From assembly GCF_001649575.2 (NCBI RefSeq), contig NC_051452.1, forward strand, positions 5,385,098-5,449,097: a stretch of 64,000 nt of DNA, written 5' to 3'. This stretch comes from Kryptolebias marmoratus. Its lineage: Eukaryota > Chordata > Actinopteri > Cyprinodontiformes > Rivulidae. The position numbers and the translations under genes are program-made. How positions within the stretch are numbered: position 1 is the first letter of the stretch; each line of letters begins with the position of its first letter. Shown here piece after piece: positions 12,099 to 23,351 of this stretch. The notes below the pieces were generated by a model that did not search any database, was not told where the DNA came from, and worked only from the letters and a program-made list of their open reading frames with translations.

Positions 12099-15000
12099 AT
12101 GAATAATCAAAAGCAGCAAAAGCCAACGCTTACCGGCCAGCGTTTCAAAACGAGGAAAAGAGGTGACTGTTCTCTGCTTTCAACACATTCTTATTTGTGC
12201 CTTTTTATTAATTTCCTTGAGTCAACGTGAGTCCGTCTGCTTCCACAGATGAAAAGGAGAGGTTTGACCCTACTCAGTTTCAAGAAAGTATCGTACAAGG
12301 CTTGAATCAAACTGGCACTGATTTGGAAGCGGTTGCGAAGTTCCTTGATGCCTCTGGCGCCAAACTCGACTACCGCCGGTATGCAGAGACTCTGTTTGAC
12401 ATCCTGGTGGCCGGCGGGATGCTGGGTGAGTCGTCGCGGCGCTGCCGGCGTGTTAACTCTGTTTCGTTCTTTACGTTTCCAACCTAACTGTGTGTTTGTG
12501 ACGCCCTCCAGCCCCAGGCGGGACTCTGTCTGACGACATGACCCGCACCGAGTTCTGCCTCTTCACGGCACAAGAAGACCTGGAGACAATGCAAGCGTAT
12601 GCTCAGGTAAAACGGCGGCGAGCGGCTCTGATAACAGGACATTCGCTGTGTGTTTAGGCCCCGAGTGAACCCTGTCCTGTTTCCTCCCGTTTTCAAGGTT
12701 TTTAACAAGCTGATCAGGCGTTACAAGTACCTGGAGAAGGGTTTCGAAGAGGAGATCAAAAAGGTGAGTTTGAAATCTGATCTGTTTGTTTGTTGGTGCG
12801 GAGGTGTGACGTGGGGTTTGTTCTGGCTCACGAACAAACAGTTTGGCAGCTGTTTGTAGATGAAGCCGACATGGATTATAGTTGTAAGGTGACACCACCT
12901 GTTGGTTTGTAGCCACAGCGAGCCTGTTTCAGATCCGTCACACCCAACAGACCTGTTTCTGTTTGCAGTTGCTGCTGTTTCTGAAGGGGTTCACTGAGTC
13001 TGAGCGCAACAAGCTCGCCATGCTGACCGGCATCCTGCTGGCCAACGGCAGCATATCAGCCTCCATCCTGAACAGCCTCTTCAACGAGAACCTCGTCAAG
13101 GAGGGTGAGAACATTTTCCCTGTTCCTGCACGAGTAACGTCCTGTTTTTCTCTTTAGTATTCGGTCGGAGAGTAGCTCGTCTTGTCTCTTCTCAGGAGTC
13201 TCTGCAGCGTTTGCTGTCAAGCTGTTCAAATCTTGGATCAACGAGAAGGACATCAACTCAGTTGCTGGCAGTCTCCGCAAAGTGGGGATGGACAACAGGC
13301 TGATGGTGCGTTCAGGGTCAGGAATCACAAACCGTTCAGTTTTGTCAGCTTCTTTTGCGTGATTCGTCTTTGAATGTTTCTACCTCTCAGGAACTCTTTC
13401 CTGCCAACAAACGGAGCTGCGAGCATTTTTCTAAGTACTTTACCGACGCCGGGCTGAAGGAGCTGTCCGACTTCGCCCGCAACCAGCAATCGATCGGCGC
13501 CCGGAAGGAGCTGCAGAAGGAGCTCCAGGAGATGATGTCCCACGGCGACCCTCTGAAGGAGGTGAGTTCCTGACGGTTCGTGTGGAAGGAGACGTTTCAC
13601 AAAGCATCTCAGACACGTCTGGGTTCTGGTTCTGACCTCGGCGTGTTTGTCTCTCAGATCATCGCCTTCACCAGGGAGGAGATGAAGAAGGCCAACCTGT
13701 CTGAGCAGGCCATGATCGGCATCATCTGGACCAGCGTGATGAGCTGCGTGGAGTGGAACAAGAAGGAAGAGCTGGTGACTGAACAAGCCATCAAACACTT
13801 GAAGGTGTGCTGCTGAGACCTGCAGCTGTAGCAGCTGCTACTGCTGCTGACATGACCCCTTCACCTGTATGAGAGGTTAAATCTTAGCTTTGGGTAAAGA
13901 AAACTCAGGTGTGCTGTGAGGGAGGGGGGTTCCTCCAAAAGAAGGCGGAGCTTAGAGGTTAAATACCTGGAGGTGTAAACACCCACTTCCTGTTCACCAA
14001 CAGTTACTGTTTCCTTACAGTAACGATCCGCACTCGCCCTCTGGTTGGCTCCTCCTGTTCAACTTTTACCCAATCATCGTTCTTCACGAGTCACCTGAGC
14101 CAATCAGGAGCAGCGTAGAGCGAGTCATGACTTCCTGTAGGTGATGTAGTTTAGTTAGCACAAGTTATCATCTTTGAGCTGATGCAGTTTGAGTTTTATT
14201 CATTTAATGTGTGGTTTCAGATTATTTATATTGGGACCTTTGAGACAAATTGACTCGTTTTATTCATTTAATAATTTAATCTGTTGCAGATTATTTCCAA
14301 TTCGCTGTGTTGTGAAGCTACCACCTCTTCTTTCAGGGGTCTCCTCCATCTAACTCTGTCTTCTGCGTCCCCTGTCCTCTCTAACTGCATCAATTTGTCC
14401 TCTTTGTCTCTAACATCCTTCTGTCCCTCCTCTGCACATGTCCAAACCGTCTCAGTCTGTCCTCTCTCTGATGACCTCATTCCTAATCCTGTCCATCCTC
14501 GTCCCTCCCAAGGAGAACCTCAACATCTGCAGCTCTGACACTTCCTGTTCTGTCTCTAAACCAACATGGCTGCTCTCACCACTGTCTGGAAACCTTTCCT
14601 TTGACTTTAATGTTTCTTTTGAGAGAAATATTCAACAAACGTCCAGTTTTTTATCTTCAGTCACAGTAACCTGAGTGAATCCCTCCTAGTTTGAGCTTTT
14701 TCGCCTCGGAGCAGAAACCTTCAGCTCCTGATGGGCTGTATCAGATAAACCACCTTCTCGACGCGCTGACAGAGTTAGAAACTTGATTTTCTCTGCCCTG
14801 ACGCTGGCTGCCTGTTTGTTCACAGCAATACAGCCCTCTGCTGAAGGCCTTCACCTCCCAGGGTCTGTCTGAGCTCAGCCTGCTGCTGAAGATCCAGGAG
14901 TATTGCTACGACAACATCCACTTCATGAAGGCCTTTCAGAAGATCGTGGTGCTCCTCTACAAAGGTGAGCGCGGCCCTCGTCGTCTGCAGCTCTCTGACG

Positions 15001-15794
15001 CAGTGTCCTCCGTGCAGCTCTGACTTCTGTCCTTCTTGTCGTTGGAGCAGCTGATGTTTTGAGCGAAGAGGCCATATTGAAGTGGTACAACGAAGCCCAC
15101 CTTGCCAAGGGGAAGAGTGTTTTCCTCGAGCAGATGAAGAAATTTGTCGAGTGGCTTAAAAACGCAGAGGAAGGTAAAGAGATGCACGTTCACGTTTTAG
15201 GTTTAACACCCAGAAACTTAATTATTGATGTTTCTACTGATGTGAGGAGGATAAACTTTGCTCTGATGTTTATCAGGAGCAGATTTTATCATTTATTGGT
15301 CTAATCTGTACTTTTAATGTTTGTTGACACCTAAATAAAACAGTTTCTAAATAAAAAGGTAAATTATTTACAAAGTGGGGACTTTAACTTCACATGATGG
15401 CAAATTAAATACAAAGAATTACCTAAAATCTACTGTTTGACTTTAGTTTTAGCTTTAAACAGTTTATACTAACTTTTATTAGAACATTAAAGGCAGAAGT
15501 TGAAGGTTTTATTGCCCAACTTTTGTTCAGGGTTTAAAGTTTAAACAGATCTGTTGAGCCTCATTTTTAATTTAATTGTTTAGATTTTCTCGTAAAACAT
15601 TCAGGGTCTCAACACGTTCAGTTGTCTTAATGTGTTTATTTTAATAAAATGAGCAACAAATAAAACTTATGCCTTTTTAACTTTACGTTTTAGTTTATTA
15701 ACGGAGAAAAGTGACTCCTTCCATCTCCGGAGGTTTTTATTTCTGCCTTTTTGTGTCGACAGAGTCAGAATCGGACGAAGAAGAGGCGGACTGA
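12099..15794 (+). CDS. bzw1: Basic leucine zipper and W2 domain-containing protein 1 (eIF5-mimic protein 2)
   Basis: Eleven coding exons: 12099-12162, 12249-12425, 12512-12606, 12698-12763, 12969-13104, 13196-13305, 13391-13561, 13658-13804, 14826-14964, 15051-15173 and 15763-15794; the acceptor before the first is at 12089. The spliced frame is 1260 nt, 419 residues, the same length as human BZW1. It starts [20 protein letters not shown] and ends [19 protein letters not shown] and GGTLSDDM mark BZW1 rather than BZW2. The N-terminal two thirds form a MIF4G/HEAT-like fold, and the C-terminal W2 domain (about 250-415) contains SWIN-, WNKKEELV- and FVEWLK-type segments. Family proteins compete with eIF5 for eIF2 and eIF3 and raise start-codon stringency. 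No truncation or frameshift is seen. The intron at 13805-14825 carries an antisense LINE relic. Confidence 0.98.
14290..14640 (-). mobile_element. Antisense LINE relic (RTE/L1-type 3' ORF end) in bzw1 intron
   Basis: Read on the minus strand, frames interrupted by stops give [16 protein letters not shown] and [12 protein letters not shown] segments, which resemble the C-terminal end of fish non-LTR retrotransposon polyproteins. The clade is uncertain. It is degraded and lies opposite to bzw1 transcription. Confidence 0.55.
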
Positions 15795-15800
15795 ACCTTT

Positions 15801-15923
15801 TTTTTTTTTTTTTTTTTTTTTTTTGTTTTGGTCGCAGCAGGAGCCGTAGATTGTCTCGAGTTTTCCTCTTCTACCTCCTGTTACTCATTTCTCCCCCATC
15901 ACACACACACACACACACACACT
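15801..15923. repeat. Poly-T run and (CA)n microsatellite in bzw1 3' UTR
   Basis: A run of about 26 T follows the bzw1 stop almost directly, and about eleven CA units lie at 15901-15923. Both are ordinary simple repeats but would be length-variable in the 3' UTR. Confidence 0.9.
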
Positions 15924-16303
15924 AAAGCAGTATTTAAAAACCCAAGAAGGGCTTGGTCCTTTGCAACTCATCAGAAACAAATTTTTCTCTTCATTGTTAT
16001 TTTTCCTGTAATTTGGATAAAATCTGAAGGTTTGTTTTTTTTCTTCAAGGCTTCTTATTAAAATCACCATTTTGCCAAAGTTCTTCTTATTTTTTTTTTT
16101 GGTCCAGCTCTTTCAACTCTTCAGGCTAAAACTTAATATTTTTAGTTTTATTTTTGACTCCCGGGTCACGTCCTGCCCGTCGAGGCCTCTCTGGTCAGTC
16201 CGTCAGAAGACGCCACCGCCCGTAAGACGCCTCGCCAGCCACCCCGGTATCAATGGTTTCTACTTTCTTTAATCTGATATAAACCAATTTGACTTTTTTA
16301 TTA

Positions 16304-16309
16304 AATAAA
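16304..16309 (+). terminator. bzw1 polyadenylation signal
   Basis: AATAAA 510 bases after the bzw1 stop codon, in AT-rich sequence; the transcript should end near 16330. The next gene is convergent. Confidence 0.65.
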
Positions 16310-16329
16310 GATTATTAAAATGGTTTTTA

Positions 16330-18560
16330 CTGTGACTTTTCGGCTTTTATTTATCGATGGAGCTGCCTGATAAGACGGCACAAAATCAAACTGCTGATAA
16401 TTTGTTTTAGATGAAATGGAGGTAGGAGGTCAGACTTTTAGGATAAATTAAAACAATATGGAGGTTGTTAGTTTAGATGTTCTAAGGATGGAACCGTGAT
16501 GCAGAAGTGGGATTATTTGTTTTAGTTGGATTTAATAAAACAAACGACTCGATGGTCCAAAATAAACACATTTGGGATGAAATGTTAAATAACCCCCACT
16601 CTGTTTCTCTGATTTAAAGTCAGGATTTTAATAACTGATAATTTTACCCAAAAAAATTTTTAAATTAAGTGCATCACTGTGGATTTCAGACTGACAGAAA
16701 AATGTCCCCAACACAAGCCTGAAGTGGCTCAAAGCTGCTGAAAGGTGATATTTTAAAGGTTTAAAACGATCCGAGGAACCGTTACAAATAAAAACAATAA
16801 TAAAAGCAAAGTCTGACCTGATTGGTCGTCTGATCAGGCTCCGCCCACCTCTGATTATAAACAGTGAAACACGACTCACTTTATACAAAGAAAGTTTTAT
16901 TCCTTGTTTTTTATTTTAATTGTACAAAAATACAAATTTTCCCCAAGCAGCTTCTCAAAAAAAGGAAAAAAAAACAATTTCGTCAGACATTCAAGTTTTT
17001 ACTCGTTAGATTTAGAGGTAGGCCTTAAAACACAGGTCTGAGGTAGTCAGCAACACTTTCTGGAGATACTTTAGTGCTAAATCAGAATAAAACGGATTCA
17101 GTTCGGTTTAACGTTTTACCAAATTAGTGCAAAAGGCAAAACATTCCCCCTTCCCACACACAGGGTTCTGTTTTTAACTTAAAAATGATCATTTAAGCCT
17201 TAAAAATGGAAACTTCGTGAAGCAGAATAGCCACAGCTTATTACGTGGTTTTATTAGGAAAAATGTTTTTTATTCAGCATTTAAAACGTGCAATAATTTA
17301 GTATTTTATTTTGTTCTGAAAATTGACCACGATCAGGATCAATGAAGACAATTAGGGATGTTTTATTTTTGTGCAGTTAGCTGGAGATTCAGACAACAAA
17401 CCCACTGTTTTATTAACATGATCTGAAGTTTATTTCCCTGAGATAACATTTACTGTAAACAAACTGAGCTGAGCTAACATTGCTTCTTAACCTTTAGCTT
17501 AGCACAATAAGCTAAATAAACAAACAGTTAGCAGTGAAGCTACCTTAATGTTTGCAAGCAACAGACTTGGGTAGAGAGCTCTAATAACTAGCTAACTTAC
17601 CTATTTTAGCTCCATTAGTAGCTGTATTTCAGCTAGTAGAGATAGCTAGTAATACAGCTAACTACCTTTGTTAGCCATGTTTTCTAGCTAATGCTGTTGG
17701 GAGCTAATAACTTAGCTACTGTAACATAGCTCGCAAACCTAAAATCTGTAAGCCATAGCTTACAGGCTCGGTTGCTAGCTAACAGCTAGCTAGCTGTCTT
17801 GCTAGTAAATGCTAAGTGATTGTCAATGCTAGCTAACGTTAAGCTACACAGACTAAATGTCTGAGCACCTATACTTCTTGTGGTCATTTTCATTTAGCTG
17901 ACTGATTTAAAACTAATTAAATTTTTGAACATTTGTACGTGTGGCTCTTGAAGTATTTGCCGTGGCGTCCATTTTGACCCGATCTCCACTGCTGAAGTGG
18001 TCGTGAATCAGGTTTGATTCCTGGATGTTTAGGTGGATGTATCTGTGCAACGCTGATCACGAGAAATTAATACATTTAATGGATTTGTTGCAGAATGTGG
18101 TGCAGAACTGGTGTCCTGTACCGTAAATACAGATCAGCTGTGCCAGTGTTGATGCAGTTCCTGCTCCTCACCACTAGAGGTGATACGTTCCCCTCAACGA
18201 AGGGCAATTTTCCTGACTGTACTTGAAGGTGTCTGCAAACTGACAGCAACTACTGCTCTAACTCCTTCAGTTTTCTCCACGTGACTGAAGGTGACAAGGC
18301 CTTTTTTTTAGGAAGGATATGTGGGGTCCTGGTGTTGGGGGGTCAGGGGGTAGCTTGTACTATCGGTGGGACTGAAATAGCCCCATGTCAGGTGCAGCGT
18401 TCCACTTCGGCTCAGGTTACGTCTCAGTCAAAACACGGAGGCTCAGAACGCGCAGATCTGAACGGAAAGTGCTCGTTTTTCAGCCCGAACTCAAAAAAAT
18501 AAATATATTTACAAAGTTCAGGACGTAAACAAGGTGAAGAAGGGCTGGAGGCGTGTCCCG
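16330..18560. other. Convergent intergenic region / probable 3' UTR of the bHLH gene
   Basis: No coding exon was found apart from the bHLH last exon at its right edge. Minus-strand AATAAA signals near 17430 and near 16895-16915 could end the bHLH transcript, giving a 3' UTR of 1.1-1.7 kb. A stretch at about 17460-17860 is built of degenerate AGCTAA/GCTAGC words. Where the 3' UTR really ends is not decidable here. Confidence 0.4.
17460..17860. repeat. Degenerate GCTAA-word tract
   Basis: Dense repetition of AGCTAA, GCTAGC and TAGCTAAC with irregular spacing. Similar tracts lie at 4010-4310, 19110-19720, 22915-22980 and 40220-40500. They look like old, decayed short tandem arrays. The period is not constant. 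Confidence 0.65.
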
Positions 18561-20316
18561 TCACACAGCAGCTGAATGTTTCCCTCCGTCTCTGAGCTGT
18601 GGAGGAAACAAAACGCTCATTTTTACCACCGAGAGAGTTCAGTGAAAGCATCGCAGCAGAAGACAACTTCACAGATCAGTTTCAGACCATCAAAACAAAG
18701 AATAAATCACAAAAACATACAGGTGTTTAAAGATTTTAGCATTAAACATTTAACGTTTTGTTCTAGTCATCCTAACATATTTTATATTTAAATGTAATAA
18801 TGACATTTTGCCACTGATCCAGTTTCTGGTCTCCTTTTTATAACCACAGGGTCCAGACGCCGTCTGTCAGCACCTCTGACACGAGCCAACAGAGCTCAGA
18901 GGAAACAGGACTGCTTTCAGGACAAAATTAAAACTTAAAACATCTAATTCCACAAACTTTAATCCTTTTAAGGACACAACTTGTATCTTCATAGGATCAG
19001 AGAGCTTTTATTCAATCTTCAAACTATAAAAACATAAAAAACTTTATTTGTGTCAACGATGAGTCGGTATTGACGCTGTTTTCCTGGTTTTGAGTCATGT
19101 AAGTAGATCCTCATGCTAACTATTTTAGCTGTTCATATATCAAGACGTTCAACTGCTAATGCTAACTACGATAATGCTAATTGTACTATCGCTAATGCTA
19201 GCTACATTTCAGCTAATGTTACTACTGCTAATGCTAACTTCATTTATGCTAATGTTATTACTACCAATGCTAACTACAATTATAGTAATACTGCTACTGC
19301 TAATCATACTACTGCTAACACTATAGCTATTGCTAACTCTACAAATGCTAATCCTACTTAAGCTACTTACTAACGCTAAGACTAGTCATGCTAATGCTAG
19401 TGATACTAATGCAAATTATAGCTAAAAGCTAACGCTCTGCTAGTTTAAGCTACTTTTTTTTGCTACTTTTAGCTTTTATCTAGGCTTTTCTTCCTTTTAG
19501 TGCTTAGCTAGCTTTCTGCTACTGTTAGGTTTTAGCTAGCCATGCGCTAGTTTTAGCTAACATTTTACTATTTTTAGTTAGCGTTTTGAAACTTTTTACT
19601 AGCATTTGCCACTTTTAGCTATTGTTTTCCTTTTTTATCTTTTGGATAACATTTTGGCTACTTTTAACGTTTCAGCTCAGTTTTAGTTATAATTTCTCAA
19701 GTAAAAAATAAGCTTTTTAGCTATAACTGTCCGTGTCTGAACCAGGTAAACTCAGAACCCGGTCTCGAGTTCTGAGCAGCTCCGGACCAGAACCTGCCCA
19801 GGTGAAGCGCCTCACCTGTCTCCTCTGGTTGCTGAGGCAGAAGGTGCAGATGGGCCGCAGGGACGGCGCGCTGCCCGCGGCGGGGCCGTGCAGGATGTCC
19901 CGGTACCGGAGGCAGGGCTGCCCGTCCCGGCAGTCCTCCCCCAGCAGCAGCACGTTGGCCAGGTGGGAGATGTAGCTGGAGGCCAGGCGCAGCGTCTCGA
20001 TCTTGGACAGCTTCCGGTCCGCGGGTTCGGTGGGGATGAGGGTCCGGAGCGCCGTGAAGGCCGTGTTGACGCTGTGGGTTCGGTCGCGCTCCCGCGCGTT
20101 CGCCGCCTGCCGCTGTTTGCTGACGCCGGGCAGACGCGCCTCTCCGCCGCTCCCCCGCCGCCTCCTCCTCCGCCTCGGAGCGCCGGGACCGGGGGCCTCC
20201 CCCTCCTCCTCCTCCTGCACGGACTCCCCCCGCGGGCTGCAGCAGTCCGAGCTGTCGGAACCGCTGTCCGGGTCGGAGGTGAAGCCGTCGGTGCGCGCGG
20301 TGCTGCTGGACTTCAT
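18561..20316 (-). CDS. bHLH transcription factor of the paraxis/scleraxis family (tcf15/scx-like)
   Basis: Two coding exons on the minus strand: 20316-19816 (501 nt) and 18596-18561 (36 nt). The donor CAG|GTGAGG and an acceptor with a good pyrimidine tract (TTTCCTCCACAG) join in phase 0 to give 178 residues. Residues 1-60 are low complexity with an acidic run and an arginine run (nuclear localisation). The bHLH follows at about 70-125: [59 protein letters not shown]. The tail has the family hallmark [11 protein letters not shown], and exon 2 adds [22 protein letters not shown] and HLANVLLLG favour tcf15; EPADRK, SSYISHL and GE-C favour scx. Such factors dimerise with E proteins on E-boxes and act in somite, tendon and muscle-connective tissue. 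The single-frame open reading past the donor is intron read-through. The exact paralogue is uncertain. Confidence 0.92.
19110..19720. repeat. Degenerate GCTAATGCTAACTAC-type minisatellite
   Basis: Repeats of GCTAAT, GCTAAC and TACTGCTAAT with a period of about 12-15 bases, best kept at 19125-19420. It lies in the intron of the bHLH gene. An open frame rich in Asn/Ala/Thr (19113-19361) is only the translation of the repeat. Confidence 0.8.
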
Positions 20317-20560
20317 CCTGCTCTGAACCGGGCTGCTCGGTTCGGGCGGGCGGGCGGCACTTTATCCTGGGAGGGGGCGTGAAAATAGAACCGAGGGGTC
20401 GAGCAGCTGCCGCCGATCCGGTGACCGAGGGGGGTTCGGGCCGTCCGGGCCGGGCTGCATACCAGCCGCTTCGTGGGTCGGAGCCAGGCCGAAGAGGGGA
20501 GACAGGTGGAGGCTGAGGGGGAGGAGGGGGAGGAGGGGGCACCTGTTGTGCTCCGGAGGA
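19800..20560 (-). promoter_or_regulatory. CpG island over bHLH exon 1 and its promoter
   Basis: The stretch is markedly GC- and CpG-rich compared with the AT-rich flanks and covers the coding part of exon 1 and about 240 bases upstream of the ATG at 20316. CpG islands over the first exon are typical of vertebrate developmental regulators. No TATA box is obvious near the ATG; a TATAAATA stands at 21278, too far to assign. Confidence 0.5.
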
Positions 20561-20643
20561 TGGAGGTTTAAATTAGACTCGACCTATATGGACCTTTAAC
20601 GACTCCGGAACCAGAACCTCAAAGCAGATTTGAGTTAAGGAAG

Positions 20644-20800
20644 AATGCATATCGCCCGCCTGTCAGGCTTGAGTGATCATCTTTTATTATCTTGTGTTGG
20701 TCACGACTCTCAGCTACTACCTCCTAAAAGTGCCTGACTCAGAGCCATCTCTGTGTTTACTGCGGCGGCCATCTTGAATTGAGTTGAACATCCGCTGGTA
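20644..20800 (+). repeat. Dispersed repeat copy (GCATATCGCCCGCC / CTCAGCTACTACC family)
   Basis: AATGCATATCGCCCGCC at 20644, GACTCTCAGCTACTACCTCC at 20705 and GGCGGCCATCTTGAATTG at 20764 lie in the same order as in other copies. Confidence 0.75.
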
Positions 20801-23001
20801 TCTCCACCTTCTGATGGTGGGTGGTAAACCCCTCAGGATGGAGGTTTATATGTTTATATTTATATATTTTATTCACTACATGTCTCCCAGAGAGGGAGAT
20901 GTTTTTTGTCGCATTTTCCTTTCAGTTTGTCACAAAACTTCATGTTTTTACTCCAAAATAAACCGAATTAGACACGACATCTTGTTGATTCTGCACATTT
21001 TGAACTCGCATTTGTTTTATTTTATTTTAAACCTTAATTTTGTTTTTAAGCCCGACTCTTTCTTAGTTTGATGGTGGGTTCAGGGTCAGACTGTTTGTTT
21101 GGATTCAGTCTGTTGGCATCCAGGCTGCAGGAGGAGGAGGAGAAGGAGAAGGAGAAGGAGGAGGCCGCTGCTCCGAGCTCCTGCTGAGTGAACAGTCCAG
21201 GTGTACCAGCCCAAAGCCCGGCCCGGCCCGGCCTGTCAGTGCCCTCCACCCTGCCCAGTGCCATCTTTGGGGACGGATATAAATATCTGAAGCCTCGTGT
21301 TCTGCTGCTGGAGCTCCGGCTGACAGGCAGCTTGTCAGTTTCATCCAGATTCACTCAGAAAAAATCATTTTAATTTGAGTTTGGTGCAGCTGATTAGTTT
21401 ATTTTTAACAACATTAGCTGTTAGAGAACACAGAACACTGCACCAAGGCGCTGATGAAGATATTAATCACAGAAAATCTGCTTTTTTTGGTTTTGTTTTG
21501 GTCGTCTTTTCTCATTTGTTGCCACTAGATGGCGCCAAATCCTCATTGATAGTTTCTAAAACCAGGAGGGCTCACAGTCAGACTTGTCCCCCATAACTTT
21601 ATAATAATAATAAAAAAATAAAATAAATAAAAACATCAACAGTTTCTTTGTCCTGAAGCTGTTTGATAAACGTCAAACCTGTGGAGTAGGAGGAAAAAGA
21701 CGTCTGCCACCCTGGAGTCCTAATTAGTGCAGAGCTGATGAGGCCTCTTTAATCTTTTAATCCTCCTTTACTCGGGGCCCATGTGGCCCCTGGGGCCCTG
21801 ACCCTCTGGCCGTGAACTTGTCTGACCCCTGCAGCAAAGTCAAATGTCTCTCTGCAGCAGCCGGGGCGAAAACCCCCGAGTTGTACCACTGTCTATGATG
21901 GTAGTCACAGGGTGGAGCTCCTCGTGACGTTAACAACACAAACTTAAAGCAGATTTTCTTTAGAAATATGACAAAGTAAGAAGACAAAATAGCAGCAAAG
22001 AGAAAACTAAAATAAAATGAGAAGTTCAGAACAAAACAAAATAATTTACTATTAAACGTACAAATTCCCCAACTACTTGTTAAAAATCAAAATGTTGCCA
22101 AATAAGAATGTGTTGTACAAAGAGACAGCTTCTTAAAATGATTTTTCTTTTTATCAAAATAACCAAACCTAATATATGAGTCGACTCTCCAGATCAGGAA
22201 GCAAAATGTGAGACAAAACAATCTAATTAAAAAATTTAAATGGAGACGCAAACTGATGCACACTGGACGCACAAGAAGTAATGGGTCAAAGTAATGTAAG
22301 CCAATAATGTAATGTTTGTTTTATTTATTTACACTTCAAATAGAAGAGTCAATGTTTTTGACACGGGCTTATTTCATATTTTTTTCTTGCTAATTTGACA
22401 TAAAATTACATTAAAAGCGTAAAATGACACGTGCAATACTCCTGTCGTCCTGAAGGGGGCCTGTGAGCACACGGGCTAATTCTACTGTTCTTCTTCAACA
22501 CAGACTGCGCTTATAGAAAACTTCCTCACTGGCTTAATCTTGACAAAAAATAAATTAATTTCAAAATATTTATTCGACTAAATTATTACAGTCAAACAAA
22601 ACCATGGCAACAAAAACCATGTAATCATTTAAAAATGTAGTAGCAACGTATCGCTAGCAGAGGGCGCATCTCCTGCGTGCAGCTAAAGGTCAAAGGTTAC
22701 GAGCGCGTCTCACTTCCTTTTCCTTTTGAGACTTGATGGAAACGTGCGTTTGAGGTACGGTTTAAAAAAACAAAACAAAGAAATGCTGCAAATTTAACTT
22801 TAAAACGCAGAAAAATGATTCTAAAAACCACTTTAATCGGTTCTTCTCTTGTAGTCCAGCTCAGAGTGGAACCGGAAGTCTTTCTGTGGAGTTAAAAAGG
22901 TTTTCGGAAAGAACAAGCTAATGCTAATTTAGCTAACCACTATGCTAACCGCTAGCTTGGCTAGAGTAGCCGCTAGCCTTAAATATAATCCCGGTTTAGA
23001 G

Positions 23002-23098
23002 TGCTTATTTTAGCTGTTGAAATGTACATTTTGTTTATTTAAAAAGCAATGCTTATTTTAGCTGTTGAAATGTACATTTTGTTTATTTAAAAAAGCAA
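23002..23098. repeat. Direct duplication, 48-bp unit x2
   Basis: TGCTTATTTTAGCTGTTGAA with its downstream GTACATTTTGTTTATTT and A-run occurs twice back to back with a one-base difference in the A-run. Such a clean copy is recent. Confidence 0.9.
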
Positions 23099-23351
23099 CT
23101 CATATTGAATGTTAATAAACTTAAAAAGTAATAATTTGCTACGTTAAATCAGCAGCTGCACCAAGGTTACAGGTTAAATGCTTATTGTCATGAAATATGT
23201 TTATTTGTGATTTTATTCAAATAGTAATTATTCCTGCTGCATGATAGGTGGGCAATAATGTAATTGTGTTTGTGTTTATCTGGATGTGTCCATTTGTCTG
23301 TTAGCAAAATATGTTTTGGCTAAACCGCCTTATCCTAAAAATAGTTCTAAG

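Larger units (their letters stand above)
20600..23351. other. Intergenic region, repeats only
   Basis: No gene recognised. It holds a dispersed-repeat copy (20644-20800), a purine tract (GGAGGA/GAAGGA, 21127-21165), AT-rich DNA with a few GCTAAC words, and a direct duplication at 23002-23098. The upstream kilobase could hold control elements of the bHLH gene, but nothing can be shown. Confidence 0.5.

Noticed and set aside
19113..19361. Asn/Ala/Thr-rich 82-codon frame
   Set aside because: Direct translation of the GCTAAT minisatellite.
19721..20542. A 273-codon minus-strand frame overlapping the bHLH exon
   Set aside because: Pro/Gly/Arg-rich out-of-frame shadow of a GC-rich exon; the overlapping frame encodes the conserved bHLH.
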